A DNA stretch of 64,000 nucleotides from contig JAMPAJ010000001.1 in the NCBI GenBank assembly GCA_023667265.1, positions 266,698 through 330,697 of the forward strand, written 5' to 3'. Positions within the stretch are counted from its first letter, which is position 1. Every line of letters begins with the position of its first letter. Both the position numbers and the translations under genes were made by a program. Of this stretch, positions 34,782 through 44,307 are shown piece by piece. A model generated the notes under the pieces. The model made no database searches and was not told the origin of the DNA. It saw only the letters and a list, made by a program, of their open reading frames with translations. The DNA comes from Alistipes sp. (GTDB taxonomy: Bacteria; Bacillota; Clostridia; Oscillospirales; Ruminococcaceae).

Positions 34782-34941
34782 ATACTAATAACCAATTGTT
34801 CTATGGATAAAGCCATTGGATAGACTGCGTCTAATCAAGGAAAACGACCGCAGGCAGGCTGTCGCCTGTCAAGGTTGTTTGACGCAGAGTAGGCGCAGTA
34901 TAGCCGGCGGATTTATCCGTAGGTTAATTGGTTATTAGTAT
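34782..34941. repeat. Family D inverted-repeat element
   Basis: Ends ATACTAATAACCAATT and AATTGGTTATTAGTAT are perfect complements, extended by CTATGGATAAAGCC and GGATTTATCCGTAG with few mismatches; further in, GGATAGACTGCG and GCGCAGTATAGCC also pair, and the tip is GGCAGGCTGTCGCCTGTC. The whole 160 bases is one extended imperfect palindrome. One end overlaps the stop codon of the DUF6688 gene. Confidence 0.85.
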
Positions 34942-36029
34942 AAGTACTGAACGGCAATGCGGTTTTCAGGCTGACTGTCGAACAGATAGAGTGCGAAAAT
35001 GAATATATATTCCAGAGGCTTCATGAGAAAATATACAATATCGGCGCGGAAGGGCGATGTAATATGGCGTGAGACCGGATATCCGTACTTGTTGTAGAAG
35101 CCGCGCACAGCCTTATGAAATTTCGGAAGCTTCTCTGCGATCAGGTCTTCAAAGGCATTTGCCGCGAGAAGCTGTCTGTTGACGACTATCCTGTGACCAA
35201 GACGGTTTCCGAAGCGAAGAGGCTTTACTATTTTTTTGTGACCGCCAGCTGCCACGGTGCAGAGATAGTGACCGTCGTATTCCAGCGGCGGAGGTGGTAT
35301 CTGAGTTGAAAAAGTCCAGTCGGCAGTCATTGTAAACGCCTTTATGAAGCCGTCAGGACCTTGTCCGAAGATAATTGACAGGATCTCCAGAACTGCGGCA
35401 ATAGGGAATACCAGAATAAAGCTGAACAGTGTCATAGTCGAGATCTTAGACATAATTTTTCCCAGCCATGCGCCGAATCCTGTTCTGTAAACAGTTTCAC
35501 GCTCCTGTGCAAGCCGGACGTGCTCTGTGATATGCAGTCTTATACGCCGTATCGCAAGCAGGAACACATTTGCGAGATAGAAAAGGCAGAAAATGTGTAG
35601 CCATTCAAAGTTTTTGGCAAGCTGAATGTACAGGAAAACGGCGGCAGTCAGTCCGAGTATCGTGCAGGCTATCGCCGAAGCCGCAATAAACGGCGGGATC
35701 TTTCCCGGCTTCATCAGACCTAAAAGGGTAAGTCCGATAAAGCCGAGAGCTATGGCAGTCCATATTATCCATTCATATTCGCTGTGAAGAAAATTATGGT
35801 AGGAGTAGATGCTTATTGCTTTGTCATAGTCGCCTGCCGCTATTTCTCCTGAAACTTCGTACGCTAATGAAAAGCAGAAGCATGACATAAAAGCGCCTGG
35901 ATACAGCCCCAGAATATCCAGCAGGATCTCCGGATGATCCGATTTTCCAAAGGTTTTACGGACATTGATATATGACAAGATCAAAGGTAAGATAATGAAA
36001 AAAAGACTTAAAATTATTAATCCGATCAT
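34935..36029 (-). CDS. DUF6688 family membrane protein
   Basis: A 364-residue protein with about six hydrophobic segments in the first 240 residues (segments near 5-22, 40-58, 85-105, 115-135, 145-165, 200-225) and a conserved cytoplasmic C-terminal block PPPPLEYDGHYLCTVAAGGH and LLAANAFEDLIAEKLPKFH typical of DUF6688. Function unknown. It starts 8 bases after the parE stop. The last residues YLY and the TAA stop are encoded by the end of the family D element, so the original C-terminus may have been changed. Confidence 0.82.
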   Translation of the reverse strand: MIGLIILSLFFIILPLILSYINVRKTFGKSDHPEILLDILGLYPGAFMSCFCFSLAYEVSGEIAAGDYDKAISIYSYHNFLHSEYEWIIWTAIALGFIGLTLLGLMKPGKIPPFIAASAIACTILGLTAAVFLYIQLAKNFEWLHIFCLFYLANVFLLAIRRIRLHITEHVRLAQERETVYRTGFGAWLGKIMSKISTMTLFSFILVFPIAAVLEILSIIFGQGPDGFIKAFTMTADWTFSTQIPPPPLEYDGHYLCTVAAGGHKKIVKPLRFGNRLGHRIVVNRQLLAANAFEDLIAEKLPKFHKAVRGFYNKYGYPVSRHITSPFRADIVYFLMKPLEYIFIFALYLFDSQPENRIAVQYLY

Positions 36030-36037
36030 ATACCGCC

Positions 36038-38017
36038 TCAGCTTATATCAGCCAGCTCCAGATAATCCGCGCCGTACTGCGAAATATAGTCCTTTCTGCC
36101 CTGGAGGTCGTCTCCGAGAAGTATCTCAAAGATCTCGGCGGATTCCTTTATATCGTCGGTGGTGACTTTTATCAGTCTGCGCGTATCAGGGTTCATTGTA
36201 GTCAGATTCATCATATCCGGCTCGTTTTCGCCGAGACCCTTTGAACGCTGGATGGTATGCTTTTTTGTGCCTATCTGTTCAAGAATACGCTGCTTTTCAG
36301 CCTCGGTATAGGCAAAATAGGTCTTTTCCTTGGTGTTTATCTCAAAAAGCGGCGATTCCGCGATATATACATAGCCCTCCTCAATAAGAGTGGGAGTAAG
36401 CCTGTACAGCATCGTCAGCACAAGGGTGCGTATCTGGAAGCCGTCAACGTCCGCATCGGTACATATAACTATCTTGTTCCAGCGGAAATTGTTTATATCG
36501 AAGGTGGAAAGCTCCTTGTTGGCCTTGGAGTTTACCTCCACTCCGCAGCCAAGGACCTTGATAAGATCGGTTATTATGTCGCTCTTGAAAATTTTGGAAT
36601 ATTCCGCCTTGAGACAGTTCAGTATCTTTCCTCGTATAGGTATTACCGCCTGGAACTCCGCGTCACGGGCAAGCTTTACCGAGCCGAGAGCCGAGTCGCC
36701 CTCCACGATATATATTTCGCGGCGCGTCACGTCCTTTGTGCGGCAGTCAACGAATTTTTCCACGCTGTTGGCAAGGTCGATAGTGCCTGTCAGCTTCTTT
36801 TTCATGTTGAGCCGTGTCTTTTCCGCGTTTTCACGGCTTCTCTTGTTCAGCAGCACCTGTTCGGCGATACGTTTCGCCTCGTCGGGATTTTCGATGAAGT
36901 AGACCTCCAGTTGATGCCGCAGGAACTCCGTCATTGCTTCGCGGATAAATTTGTTTGTGATAGCCTTTTTCGTCTGGTTGGCATAGGAGGTCTGGGTCGA
37001 GAATGAGGACGAAACAAGCACGAGACATTCTTCAATGTCCTCGTACTTTATTTTGCTCTCATTCTTCTGATAGCCGTTGACGGATTTGATATAGCTGTCG
37101 ATCTGCGCTGTGAAGCCGCGCTTTACCGCCTCGTCGGGAGAACCGCCGTGCTCCAGAAAGCTGGAATTGTGGTAATATTCCGTGAGCTTCACCTTGTTTG
37201 AAAAAATCAGCGCAACGTCGAGCTTTACCTTATACTCCGGCTTATCCTCTCTGTCCTTGCCCTTTTTCTCGGCAGTCCAGTGCTGAATGGTCGTCAGAAC
37301 GTCCTCTCCGGCGATCTCCGCAACATAGTCGGTTATGCCGTTTTCGTAATAAAATTCATTTTCCTCAAAGCCGCCAGCCTCGTTTTCCATACGGAAGAGG
37401 AACAGTATACCCGGATTCACGACTGCCTGACGTTTCAGGATATCAAAGAAAAACTCCCGGGAGATATTTATATCTGTGAATACCTCAAGATCGGGTCTCC
37501 AGCGCGTTTTTGTGCCGGTCTGCTTCTTTTTGCAGGCTTCCTTTTTAAGACCGCCAACGTTATTGCCCTTTTCAAAGTGGAGATTATATTTATAGCCGTC
37601 GCGGATGACCTCAACGTCCATAAACTCTGACGAAAACTGAGTTGCGCAAAGTCCGAGGCCGTTAAGTCCAAGGGAATATTCGTAGGACTCGGCGTTCGCG
37701 TCGTATTTTCCGCCTGCGTAAAGCTCGCAGTAGACAAGCTCCCAGTTATAGCGCTTTTCGTTGTTGTTGAAGTCAACGGGGCAGCCTCTTCCGAAGTCCT
37801 CGACCTCTATATCATGGTTCCGATAATAGGTTATGACGATCTTATTTCCGAAGCCGGCACGCGCCTCGTCTATGGAGTTGGAAATAACCTCAAAGACGGA
37901 GTGCTCGCAGCCGTCCAGACCGTCCGAGCCGAAGATGACCGCAGGACGCTTACGAACCTTGTCCGCGCCCTTCAGCATAGTAATGCTGTCGTTTCCATAA
38001 TCCTTTTTCTTAGCCAT
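36038..38017 (-). CDS. parE: DNA topoisomerase IV subunit B
   Basis: A 659-residue ATPase subunit. The GHKL ATP site is seen in VFEVISNSIDEARAG and VEDFGRGCPVD and LGLNGLGLCATQFS; the Toprim domain has EIYIVEGDSALGS and CTDADVDGFQIRTL. The C-terminal KGLGENEPDMM is the usual K-G-L-G-E motif. GyrB and ParE are close, but the pairing with a ParC-type A subunit two genes on supports ParE. The ATG at 38017 is chosen because AAAGGA lies before it; the upstream Met at 38041 is within the ribosome binding region. Confidence 0.9.
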   Translation of the reverse strand: MAKKKDYGNDSITMLKGADKVRKRPAVIFGSDGLDGCEHSVFEVISNSIDEARAGFGNKIVITYYRNHDIEVEDFGRGCPVDFNNNEKRYNWELVYCELYAGGKYDANAESYEYSLGLNGLGLCATQFSSEFMDVEVIRDGYKYNLHFEKGNNVGGLKKEACKKKQTGTKTRWRPDLEVFTDINISREFFFDILKRQAVVNPGILFLFRMENEAGGFEENEFYYENGITDYVAEIAGEDVLTTIQHWTAEKKGKDREDKPEYKVKLDVALIFSNKVKLTEYYHNSSFLEHGGSPDEAVKRGFTAQIDSYIKSVNGYQKNESKIKYEDIEECLVLVSSSFSTQTSYANQTKKAITNKFIREAMTEFLRHQLEVYFIENPDEAKRIAEQVLLNKRSRENAEKTRLNMKKKLTGTIDLANSVEKFVDCRTKDVTRREIYIVEGDSALGSVKLARDAEFQAVIPIRGKILNCLKAEYSKIFKSDIITDLIKVLGCGVEVNSKANKELSTFDINNFRWNKIVICTDADVDGFQIRTLVLTMLYRLTPTLIEEGYVYIAESPLFEINTKEKTYFAYTEAEKQRILEQIGTKKHTIQRSKGLGENEPDMMNLTTMNPDTRRLIKVTTDDIKESAEIFEILLGDDLQGRKDYISQYGADYLELADIS

Positions 38018-38103
38018 TTTGTGTCCTTTCTTTCTTCTCATTTCAAATCAAAATCAGATAGATTATACCATTTTTTCCTGGTTTTGTCAAGGCGGATACA
38101 GCC

Positions 38104-39363
38104 TTACTTTAAAACGGCAACGTCCCGGAGACTGCGGTTTATAGCGTCAGTTCTCGTGCCCACAAGCTTTTCCAGCTCCTTGTCCGCGAGTCTGAGCCGG
38201 TTTCTTGCAGAGTTAAGCACCTCCTCAAAGGACTGGAACTCCGCCTTGGCAGACTCTAATATCTTCCAGACCTCTCCACTCTTTTTCTGTATCGCCAGCG
38301 TCCGGAAGCCCATTTGCAGGCTGTTCAGCATTGCCGCCATTGTGGACGGACCGGCGATATTCACTTTGTAGTCGCGCTGGAGGACTTCCACAAGCCCCAT
38401 ATTCACGACCTCGGCGTAAAGTCCCTCAAAGGGCAGGAACATAACGGCGAAATCCGTGGTATACGGCGGACGTATGTACTTTTCGGCTATGCTCTTTGCG
38501 CATCTTTTCATTTCGGCGTCGAGGGCGGATCTGCGTTGTTTAAGCTGTACCGGATCGCCGCTTTCGTATGCCTCGTTGAGATTTGCGTAGGTGTCTCCGG
38601 GAAATTTCGAATCTATGGGAAGATATACCGGAGAACCGGATTCAGCACCGGGAAGCCTTACCGCAAAGTCCACCCGTTCCCTTGCACCGGGCACAAGGGC
38701 GACCTGCTCGCCGTACTGCTCCGGGGCGAGGATTTCGCTTAAAATAGCTGAAAGCTGCAGCTCGCCCATAATTCCGCGGGTCTTTACGTTTGACAAAACG
38801 CTTTTCAGGTCGGAGACTCCGGAGGCGACAGCCTTCATCTCGCCGAGACCTGCATAGACCTCCGCAAGCCGCTGGTTGACGGCTTCAAATGATTGGGAAA
38901 TTCTGTCATTCAGAGTTTTTTGCAGCTTTTCATTGACAGTGTTGTTGATCCTGTCAAGGCTTTCACGGTTTTCCCTGGATATACGCTCCATGCTTTCAAT
39001 ATTGGCACATCGTATTTTGTCGAGACTTTCCCGGTTTTCGCTGCTGAGATTTTTCATATCCGCTTCGATCTTTTGAAGAATATCCGCAGAACGGCTCTGC
39101 TGGGATTCTATAGAGCTGCGGAGCTCGCCGCCAAGTGCGGACAGCTGGTTGACCATAGATTCTCCGTTTATAGAGGTCTGCTCCAGGATAAGACGTGTGC
39201 GGCTGTCGGAGGTCTGCCGCAGTATCTCCATCTGCTTTTTCAGCTCCAGGAGCTCCTTTTTTCCGGAATTGTTTTTCGTCTGCGCAATTTTCAGTACGAG
39301 CATAAGCAGAAGTATGAGAAGTCCCAGCCCTGCTACACCTGTTATAAGCTGTAAAATATCCAT
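38104..39363 (-). CDS. rmuC: DNA recombination protein RmuC
   Basis: A 419-residue protein: one N-terminal membrane anchor (about 5-27), a long coiled coil (about 30-180) and the RmuC nuclease-like domain (about 190-400). SVLSNVKTRGIMGELQL, VDFAVRLPG, LPIDSKFPGDTYANL and FLPFEGLYAEV are characteristic. RmuC limits inversion of short inverted repeats in E. coli, which is notable next to so many such repeats. AAAGGTG precedes the ATG at 39363; an upstream extension to 39426 crosses the -10 box. Confidence 0.94.
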   Translation of the reverse strand: MDILQLITGVAGLGLLILLLMLVLKIAQTKNNSGKKELLELKKQMEILRQTSDSRTRLILEQTSINGESMVNQLSALGGELRSSIESQQSRSADILQKIEADMKNLSSENRESLDKIRCANIESMERISRENRESLDRINNTVNEKLQKTLNDRISQSFEAVNQRLAEVYAGLGEMKAVASGVSDLKSVLSNVKTRGIMGELQLSAILSEILAPEQYGEQVALVPGARERVDFAVRLPGAESGSPVYLPIDSKFPGDTYANLNEAYESGDPVQLKQRRSALDAEMKRCAKSIAEKYIRPPYTTDFAVMFLPFEGLYAEVVNMGLVEVLQRDYKVNIAGPSTMAAMLNSLQMGFRTLAIQKKSGEVWKILESAKAEFQSFEEVLNSARNRLRLADKELEKLVGTRTDAINRSLRDVAVLK

Positions 39364-39397
39364 AATATCACCTTTATAATTATTTAATATAACATTT

Positions 39398-39426
39398 ATT
39401 ATAGCATATAATTGGCAAATTTGCAA
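39398..39426 (-). promoter_or_regulatory. Promoter of rmuC, overlapping family E element
   Basis: Minus strand TTGCAA (39421-39426), 17 bases, TATAAT (39398-39403). The -35 box is the edge of the family E element. Confidence 0.8.
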
Positions 39427-39491
39427 CCCACGCGGAAATAAATTACGATTAAAAATTTTTCAACGCGAACTCGCCGGCGGAGGCTCTCCGC
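39421..39491. repeat. Family E structured element, copy 1
   Basis: Blocks TTGCAACCCACGCGGAAA (39421), ACGCGAAC (39463) and hairpin GCGGAG-GCT-CTCCGC (39477-39491). The copy at 44234 has the same blocks with exactly the same spacing (42 and 14 bases), while the hairpin stem bases differ in a compensating way. Confidence 0.75.
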
Positions 39492-39564
39492 TTATAGCAT
39501 ATAAACCGTGAAAATGCAACATTATCGTTGAAAAAATATATGCTGAAATTTCTCTTTACAATTA

Positions 39565-39593
39565 TTGCAATTCCACGTTTTTTGTGATATAAT
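39565..39593 (+). promoter_or_regulatory. Promoter of the PHP phosphatase gene
   Basis: TTGCAA at 39565-39570, a 17-base spacer and TATAAT at 39588-39593; GGAGGT follows about 25 bases later. Confidence 0.8.
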
Positions 39594-39632
39594 TATTAAT
39601 GAAATTAATTTGAGTATATGGAGGTCTTGTAA

Positions 39633-40403
39633 ATGCTTGCAAATTATCATACGCATACACGGCGCTGCAAACACGCCGAGGGCAGCGACCGGGAATTTAT
39701 CGAAGCTGCTGTCTCACACGGTATGAAGGTGCTCGGCTTTTCCGATCACTGTCCGTGGATATTCGATGACGGCTATGTTTCGGGAACACGTATGCTTCCC
39801 TCGGATTTAGACGGCTACTTTTCATCGCTGACCGACCTGAAAAAGGAGTATGCCGGGGATATTACAATATATATCGGATTTGAGGCTGAATATATCCCGG
39901 AGCTTATGGAGAAGCAGAATAAGCTGCTTGCGGATTATCCCGTGGAATATATGATAATGGGTCAGCATTTCACACATCCGGAGGCTAATGCGCCGTTTAC
40001 CGGCTTTGCTACAACTTCTGAGGCAGAATTGGCGGAGTATGTTGAGCTTGTCATACAGGGACTTGAAACGGGAAAATATAAGTATGTGGCACATCCCGAC
40101 CTGATGAATTACGTTGGAGACGACGATATATACGTTCGCCACTACAGCAGACTTTGCAGATATCTTGCGTCGCGGGATATCCCTGTGGAGATAAACCTCC
40201 TCGGCGTAAAGGAGGGCAGGCACTATACGAGCGAAAAGTTTTTGAAAATAGCCGCAGAAGCCGGAAATACGGCAATAATCGGCTGCGACGCTCATTATCC
40301 GCCGTTTCTCACAGATACCGCAGCAATGGAGAAATGCCGCAGACTTGCCGAAAAATTCTCTCTGAAGCTCGTAGATTATCTTCCCGGTCTTGAACCGCGA
40401 TAA
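39633..40403 (+). CDS. PHP-domain phosphoesterase, histidinol-phosphatase type
   Basis: A 256-residue metal-dependent phosphatase. The metal ligands are visible in NYHTHTRRCKHAEG, FSDHCPW, GFEAEYIP, GQHF, VAHPDL and IIGCDAHYP, the full set of the HisK-type PHP family. Length fits histidinol phosphatase (HisK/HisJ), the penultimate step of histidine synthesis, but no his genes are near, so a wider phosphoesterase role is possible. The ATG at 39633 follows GGAGGTCTTGTAA. Confidence 0.88.
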   Translation: MLANYHTHTRRCKHAEGSDREFIEAAVSHGMKVLGFSDHCPWIFDDGYVSGTRMLPSDLDGYFSSLTDLKKEYAGDITIYIGFEAEYIPELMEKQNKLLADYPVEYMIMGQHFTHPEANAPFTGFATTSEAELAEYVELVIQGLETGKYKYVAHPDLMNYVGDDDIYVRHYSRLCRYLASRDIPVEINLLGVKEGRHYTSEKFLKIAAEAGNTAIIGCDAHYPPFLTDTAAMEKCRRLAEKFSLKLVDYLPGLEPR

Positions 40404-40438
40404 GAGCGGCTGTCAGATATTGTTCTAATAAATTGCTC

Positions 40439-40467
40439 TTGACATCTCGCACAAATGCTGTTATAAT
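40439..40467 (+). promoter_or_regulatory. Consensus promoter of the P-type ATPase gene
   Basis: TTGACA at 40439-40444, exactly 17 bases and TATAAT at 40462-40467, a full match to the sigma-A consensus; AAGGAGAG follows at 40485. Confidence 0.95.
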
Positions 40468-40498
40468 AGAGCAAACAAACTTTTGAAGGAGAGAAAAA

Positions 40499-43144
40499 AT
40501 GAACTATTTCAATCAGGATCAGGAATCTGTACTGAAAAGTCTCGGGACGACCCGTGAAAATGGTCTGACTGATTCTCAGGTAACTGAAAGCCGCGAAAAA
40601 TACGGCGAAAACGTCATATCAGAGGAAAAATCCAAGAGCCTGCTTACGATTTTCCTGGAGCAGTTTGCGGATCTGCTGGTAATAATTCTCATCGCAGCAT
40701 CCGTCGTTTCTATGATAAGCGGCGAAATCGGCTCTACCATCGTAATTCTGGTGGTTCTGGTCATGAACGCCGTTCTGGGTACAGTCCAGAATGTCAAGGC
40801 GCAGAAATCCCTGGCAAGCCTTAAAGCTATGGGTTCTCCCAATGCCAGAGTTATAAGAAACGGCGAACAGTGCGAAATTCCTGCAAGCGAGGTCGTTGTT
40901 GGAGATATTCTGCTTATCGAAGCCGGAAACGTTGCCGCAGCCGACGGACGGCTACTTGAAGCGGCTTCATTGCAGGTCGATGAAAGCGCGCTGACCGGAG
41001 AATCGCTGTCAGTTACCAAGTCTACGGATACTATCACCGGCGAGGAGGTCGCCCTGGGAGACCGTGTGAATATGATATACTCCGGCTCAAACGTTTCAAA
41101 CGGACGTGCCGTTGCAGTTGTTACAGGCGTCGGCATGAATACGGAGATCGGAAAGATAGCCTCGCTCATGCAGAGCGCAAAGAAAAAGAAAACGCCTTTG
41201 CAGGTGAGCCTGGACAAGTTCAGCACGATCCTCTCATTTGCGGTCATCGGAATTTGTATCGTGGTATTTTTCATGACATGGCTCATCAACGATAAAGAGC
41301 CGGTGGACGCCATGATGTTCGCTGTAGCGCTGGCTGTTGCGGCTATTCCGGAGGCGCTCAGCTCGATCATCACTATTTCGCTTGCTATCGGCACGCAGAA
41401 AATGTCGAAGCAGAAGGCTATTATAAAAGACCTGAAGGCTGTCGAGGGGCTGGGCTGCGTTTCAATAATATGCTCGGATAAGACCGGAACGCTGACTCAG
41501 AACAAGATGACCGTACGCGATCTGACATATCCCTCTGAGGCGGCGAAAAATGAGCTGCTTCTCGCTATGGCTCTCTGCAACGACGCTGCAATGGCTGAAA
41601 ACGGCTGGCTTGGCGACCCTACTGAAACTGCGCTGTCGGATTACCTTGGAAACGACGAGTATATGCGTATCAGAACAGATCTGCCCCGTCTTGACGAGCT
41701 GCCCTTTGACAGCGACAGAAAGCTTATGACTACCGTTCATTTCTCCGGCGGCGAGAGATTTGCATATACCAAGGGCGCAGTTGATGTGCTTATGTCCAGG
41801 TTCAGCTTTATTATGGACGATGGCGGTATCCGTCCCATTAACGAGGACGATAGGGTCAATATCAAGGCGGCTAACCTGAACTATTCCAATAACGGTATGC
41901 GTGTTCTTGCCTTTGCAAAGAAAATCCTGAAAAGCGACAGTGCTATCACGCTCCAGGACGAATGCGAATATATCTACATCGGACTGACCGCTATGACCGA
42001 CCCGCCGAGGGAGGAGAGCAAGGCGGCTGTTGCCGAGTGTATTTCTGCCGGTATCAAGCCTATCATGATAACAGGCGACCACAAGCTTACGGCAGTGGCG
42101 ATCGCCAGGGAGATCGGCATATACAAGGACGGCGACATGGCTATGGACGGCAATGAGCTGAACGCCGTTTCGGACGAGGAGCTGGATAAAAAGCTTGATA
42201 AGATCTCCGTTTATGCCCGTGTTTCGCCGGAGCACAAGATACGCATAGTTGACCTGTGGCAGAAGAGAAATAAGGTCGTTTCCATGACTGGCGACGGAGT
42301 AAACGACGCTCCTGCGCTGAAAAAGGCGGATGTGGGCGTTGCAATGGGCATCACCGGAACCGAGGTCTCCAAGGACGCCGCATCTATGATCTTAGCGGAC
42401 GACAATTTCGCGACGATCGTAAAGGCTGTGGCAAACGGACGCTGTATTTACACCAATATCAAGAACGCTATCAAGTTCCTGCTTGCAGGAAATGCGGCGG
42501 CTATTATCGTTGTTCTACTGACTACAGTCCTCAATTTGCCGCTGCCCTTTAATCCGGTACATCTTCTTTTCATAAATCTTCTGACGGATTCTCTCCCGGC
42601 GCTTGCATTGTGCATGGAGCCGATGCTCCCGGATGTTATGAAGAGCAAGCCTCGTTCCTCCGACGAGTCTATTCTCAACAAGGAAACGTCGGTCTATATT
42701 GTGATACACTCGGTCATGATCGCAGCCTGCGTTATGGCAGCCTTTATGTTCGGCAAAAATTCCAGCGCCGACCCTGTTGTTTCAGCAGGAATGGCAAGCA
42801 CAATGGCATTCGCAACGCTGTGCCTGGCACGTCTTTTCGAGGGCTTTGACAGCCGCGGAAGGTACTCTCTTGCACGTCTGAAGATCATGACAAACAAATT
42901 TTCTCTCGGCGCATTCGGAATAGGTCTGGTTCTTCTTCTGGCTGTTCTGATGATTCCCGGCTGCCACGGATTCATGAAAATTGACGATGCTTTCGGCTGG
43001 ATGAATCTGCTCCAGGTAGTTGGTCTTGCGTTTATTCCCTTTGCCCTTACTCAGCTTGTGAGAATGATACGCGAATCATCCAAGTGGTACGGAATATTAA
43101 AGTACAGCAAGGATCTTTTCGGCAATAGATCAAATGAAAAGTAA
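40499..43144 (+). CDS. P-type calcium-transporting ATPase (PMCA/SERCA type)
   Basis: An 881-residue P2-type cation pump of the cell membrane. Cation-ATPase N-terminal domain 1-70; TGES actuator motif in ALTGESLSV near residue 167; PEAL of the ion site in AAIPEALSSI near 285; the phosphorylated Asp in CSDKTGTLTQNK near 326; hinge TGDGVNDAPALKKADVG near 598; ten hydrophobic segments. The N and D residues of the C-terminal helices (LLFINLLTDSLPALAL) fit calcium transport. It expels calcium using ATP. A single gene with its own consensus promoter and terminator. Confidence 0.94.
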   Translation: MNYFNQDQESVLKSLGTTRENGLTDSQVTESREKYGENVISEEKSKSLLTIFLEQFADLLVIILIAASVVSMISGEIGSTIVILVVLVMNAVLGTVQNVKAQKSLASLKAMGSPNARVIRNGEQCEIPASEVVVGDILLIEAGNVAAADGRLLEAASLQVDESALTGESLSVTKSTDTITGEEVALGDRVNMIYSGSNVSNGRAVAVVTGVGMNTEIGKIASLMQSAKKKKTPLQVSLDKFSTILSFAVIGICIVVFFMTWLINDKEPVDAMMFAVALAVAAIPEALSSIITISLAIGTQKMSKQKAIIKDLKAVEGLGCVSIICSDKTGTLTQNKMTVRDLTYPSEAAKNELLLAMALCNDAAMAENGWLGDPTETALSDYLGNDEYMRIRTDLPRLDELPFDSDRKLMTTVHFSGGERFAYTKGAVDVLMSRFSFIMDDGGIRPINEDDRVNIKAANLNYSNNGMRVLAFAKKILKSDSAITLQDECEYIYIGLTAMTDPPREESKAAVAECISAGIKPIMITGDHKLTAVAIAREIGIYKDGDMAMDGNELNAVSDEELDKKLDKISVYARVSPEHKIRIVDLWQKRNKVVSMTGDGVNDAPALKKADVGVAMGITGTEVSKDAASMILADDNFATIVKAVANGRCIYTNIKNAIKFLLAGNAAAIIVVLLTTVLNLPLPFNPVHLLFINLLTDSLPALALCMEPMLPDVMKSKPRSSDESILNKETSVYIVIHSVMIAACVMAAFMFGKNSSADPVVSAGMASTMAFATLCLARLFEGFDSRGRYSLARLKIMTNKFSLGAFGIGLVLLLAVLMIPGCHGFMKIDDAFGWMNLLQVVGLAFIPFALTQLVRMIRESSKWYGILKYSKDLFGNRSNEK

Positions 43145-43150
43145 GCAATA

Positions 43151-43190
43151 AAAATGAGTTCAAAGGGAATTTTCCTTTGAACTCATTTTT
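43151..43190. terminator. Bidirectional terminator
   Basis: Stem AATGAGTTCAAAGG/CCTTTGAACTCATT around a short A/T loop, followed by T on the plus strand and preceded by A; serves the ATPase gene and the convergent GH25 gene. Confidence 0.92.
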
Positions 43191-43193
43191 TAT

Positions 43194-44174
43194 TTATTCT
43201 GTCGTCGCTTCTGCATTATCTCCCGGAATTGCCGGGTTTTTTTCTGCATAGTCGCGGAAGCAGATATTCAGGTCTACCGCGGCGTCGATACCAGGAACCG
43301 TGCCCTCCGACGAGTACTGCCAGATGTCATATTCGTAGTAAAACGACGGAAAACTGCTGAACTCCGCGAGCCAGAATTCATAGTCCCTGACTCTCGGCAG
43401 ATCGAGCTTATTCATCGCCGTTGAAGTGTTCTGGTAGATCATGGGCGTATATCCGGCTGACTTTACTCTTTCGCAGAATGCCACGCAGCAGTCCGCAAGA
43501 GTCTCCACGGAAACCGAATCGGTGCGAGCCTGGTCGTTATATACGAGCTCCCAGTCAAACGCCACGGGATATGTAATGTCGTAGCCTTCGATCGCGTCCA
43601 GAACCGCGTCAGCCTCCTCTATAGCTTCGTCGGTATTCACCGCCTGGGAGTAAAAATACACGCCTACGTCGATACCTGCCGCCGACGCGCCCTCAAGGTT
43701 TGTGTGAAGATTGCTGTCGATCGTGATAAGTCCTCCGCCGTATGACCTGTAGCCCACGCGCACAAAGGCAAAATCCACACCAGCCTCCTTGACCTGCTGC
43801 CAGTCGATATCACCCTGGTGCTCGGAAATGTCGATGCCGACAAATGAGGAAAGACCGCCGCTTCCGTTATACCTTATAAATCCGTCAGCGTCCTTTTTCA
43901 GGTCGTTTACAGTAACGGCGCTTGCCGGAACATCGGCATAGACCGGGATAAAGGTCTCGCCCATAGTGCTGTTGTGGAGGAGTATCTTTCTGCCGTCCAT
44001 CTGATAGAAGGTCTCCTCCTTTTCTATGACAGGTCTCACTCTTGTCTGCGGCTTGGCTGATGCCGGTACAGATCTGTTGCGGACTGCCATAAATCCGATT
44101 ATTATAATAAGTATCAGGATAACTACAGCCTCGGCAGCGGAAATAACCTTCAGTCCTTTTCTGTTTATTTTCAT
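43194..44174 (-). CDS. GH25 lysozyme, membrane-anchored
   Basis: A 326-residue muramidase. Residues 9-30 are a hydrophobic signal anchor, then a linker and small beta region to about residue 108, then the GH25 barrel: FVGIDISEHQGDIDWQQV with the catalytic Asp, FAFVRVGYRSYGGG, and VAFDWELVYND with the catalytic Asp/Glu pair, ending DIWQYSSEGTVPGIDAAVDL. It cuts the MurNAc-GlcNAc bond of peptidoglycan. AAAGGAG precedes the ATG. The promoter lies in the family E element upstream. Confidence 0.93.
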   Translation of the reverse strand: MKINRKGLKVISAAEAVVILILIIIIGFMAVRNRSVPASAKPQTRVRPVIEKEETFYQMDGRKILLHNSTMGETFIPVYADVPASAVTVNDLKKDADGFIRYNGSGGLSSFVGIDISEHQGDIDWQQVKEAGVDFAFVRVGYRSYGGGLITIDSNLHTNLEGASAAGIDVGVYFYSQAVNTDEAIEEADAVLDAIEGYDITYPVAFDWELVYNDQARTDSVSVETLADCCVAFCERVKSAGYTPMIYQNTSTAMNKLDLPRVRDYEFWLAEFSSFPSFYYEYDIWQYSSEGTVPGIDAAVDLNICFRDYAEKNPAIPGDNAEATTE

Positions 44175-44210
44175 TTATTAGTCTCCTTTGGTACAGTAAT
44201 ATATATATAT

Positions 44211-44239
44211 ATTTTATCATATAAATTGCAAAATTGCAA
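44211..44239 (-). promoter_or_regulatory. Promoter of the GH25 gene, overlapping family E element
   Basis: Minus strand TTGCAA (44234-44239), 17 bases, TAAAAT (44211-44216). The arrangement relative to the family E blocks is the same as at rmuC. Confidence 0.75.
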
Positions 44240-44304
44240 CCCACGCGGAAAAAATTTCCGTTGATATTAATTTTTACGCGAACTTGACAGCGGGTGCTAC
44301 CCGC
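44234..44304. repeat. Family E structured element, copy 2
   Basis: Blocks TTGCAACCCACGCGGAAA (44234), ACGCGAAC (44276) and hairpin GCGGGT-GCT-ACCCGC (44290-44304). Compare GCGGAG-GCT-CTCCGC at 39477: two stem pairs differ in both arms so that pairing is kept. Confidence 0.75.
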
Positions 44305-44307
44305 CGC

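Noticed and set aside
36257-37006. 249-residue plus-strand frame inside parE
   Set aside because: Antisense shadow of conserved ParE sequence.
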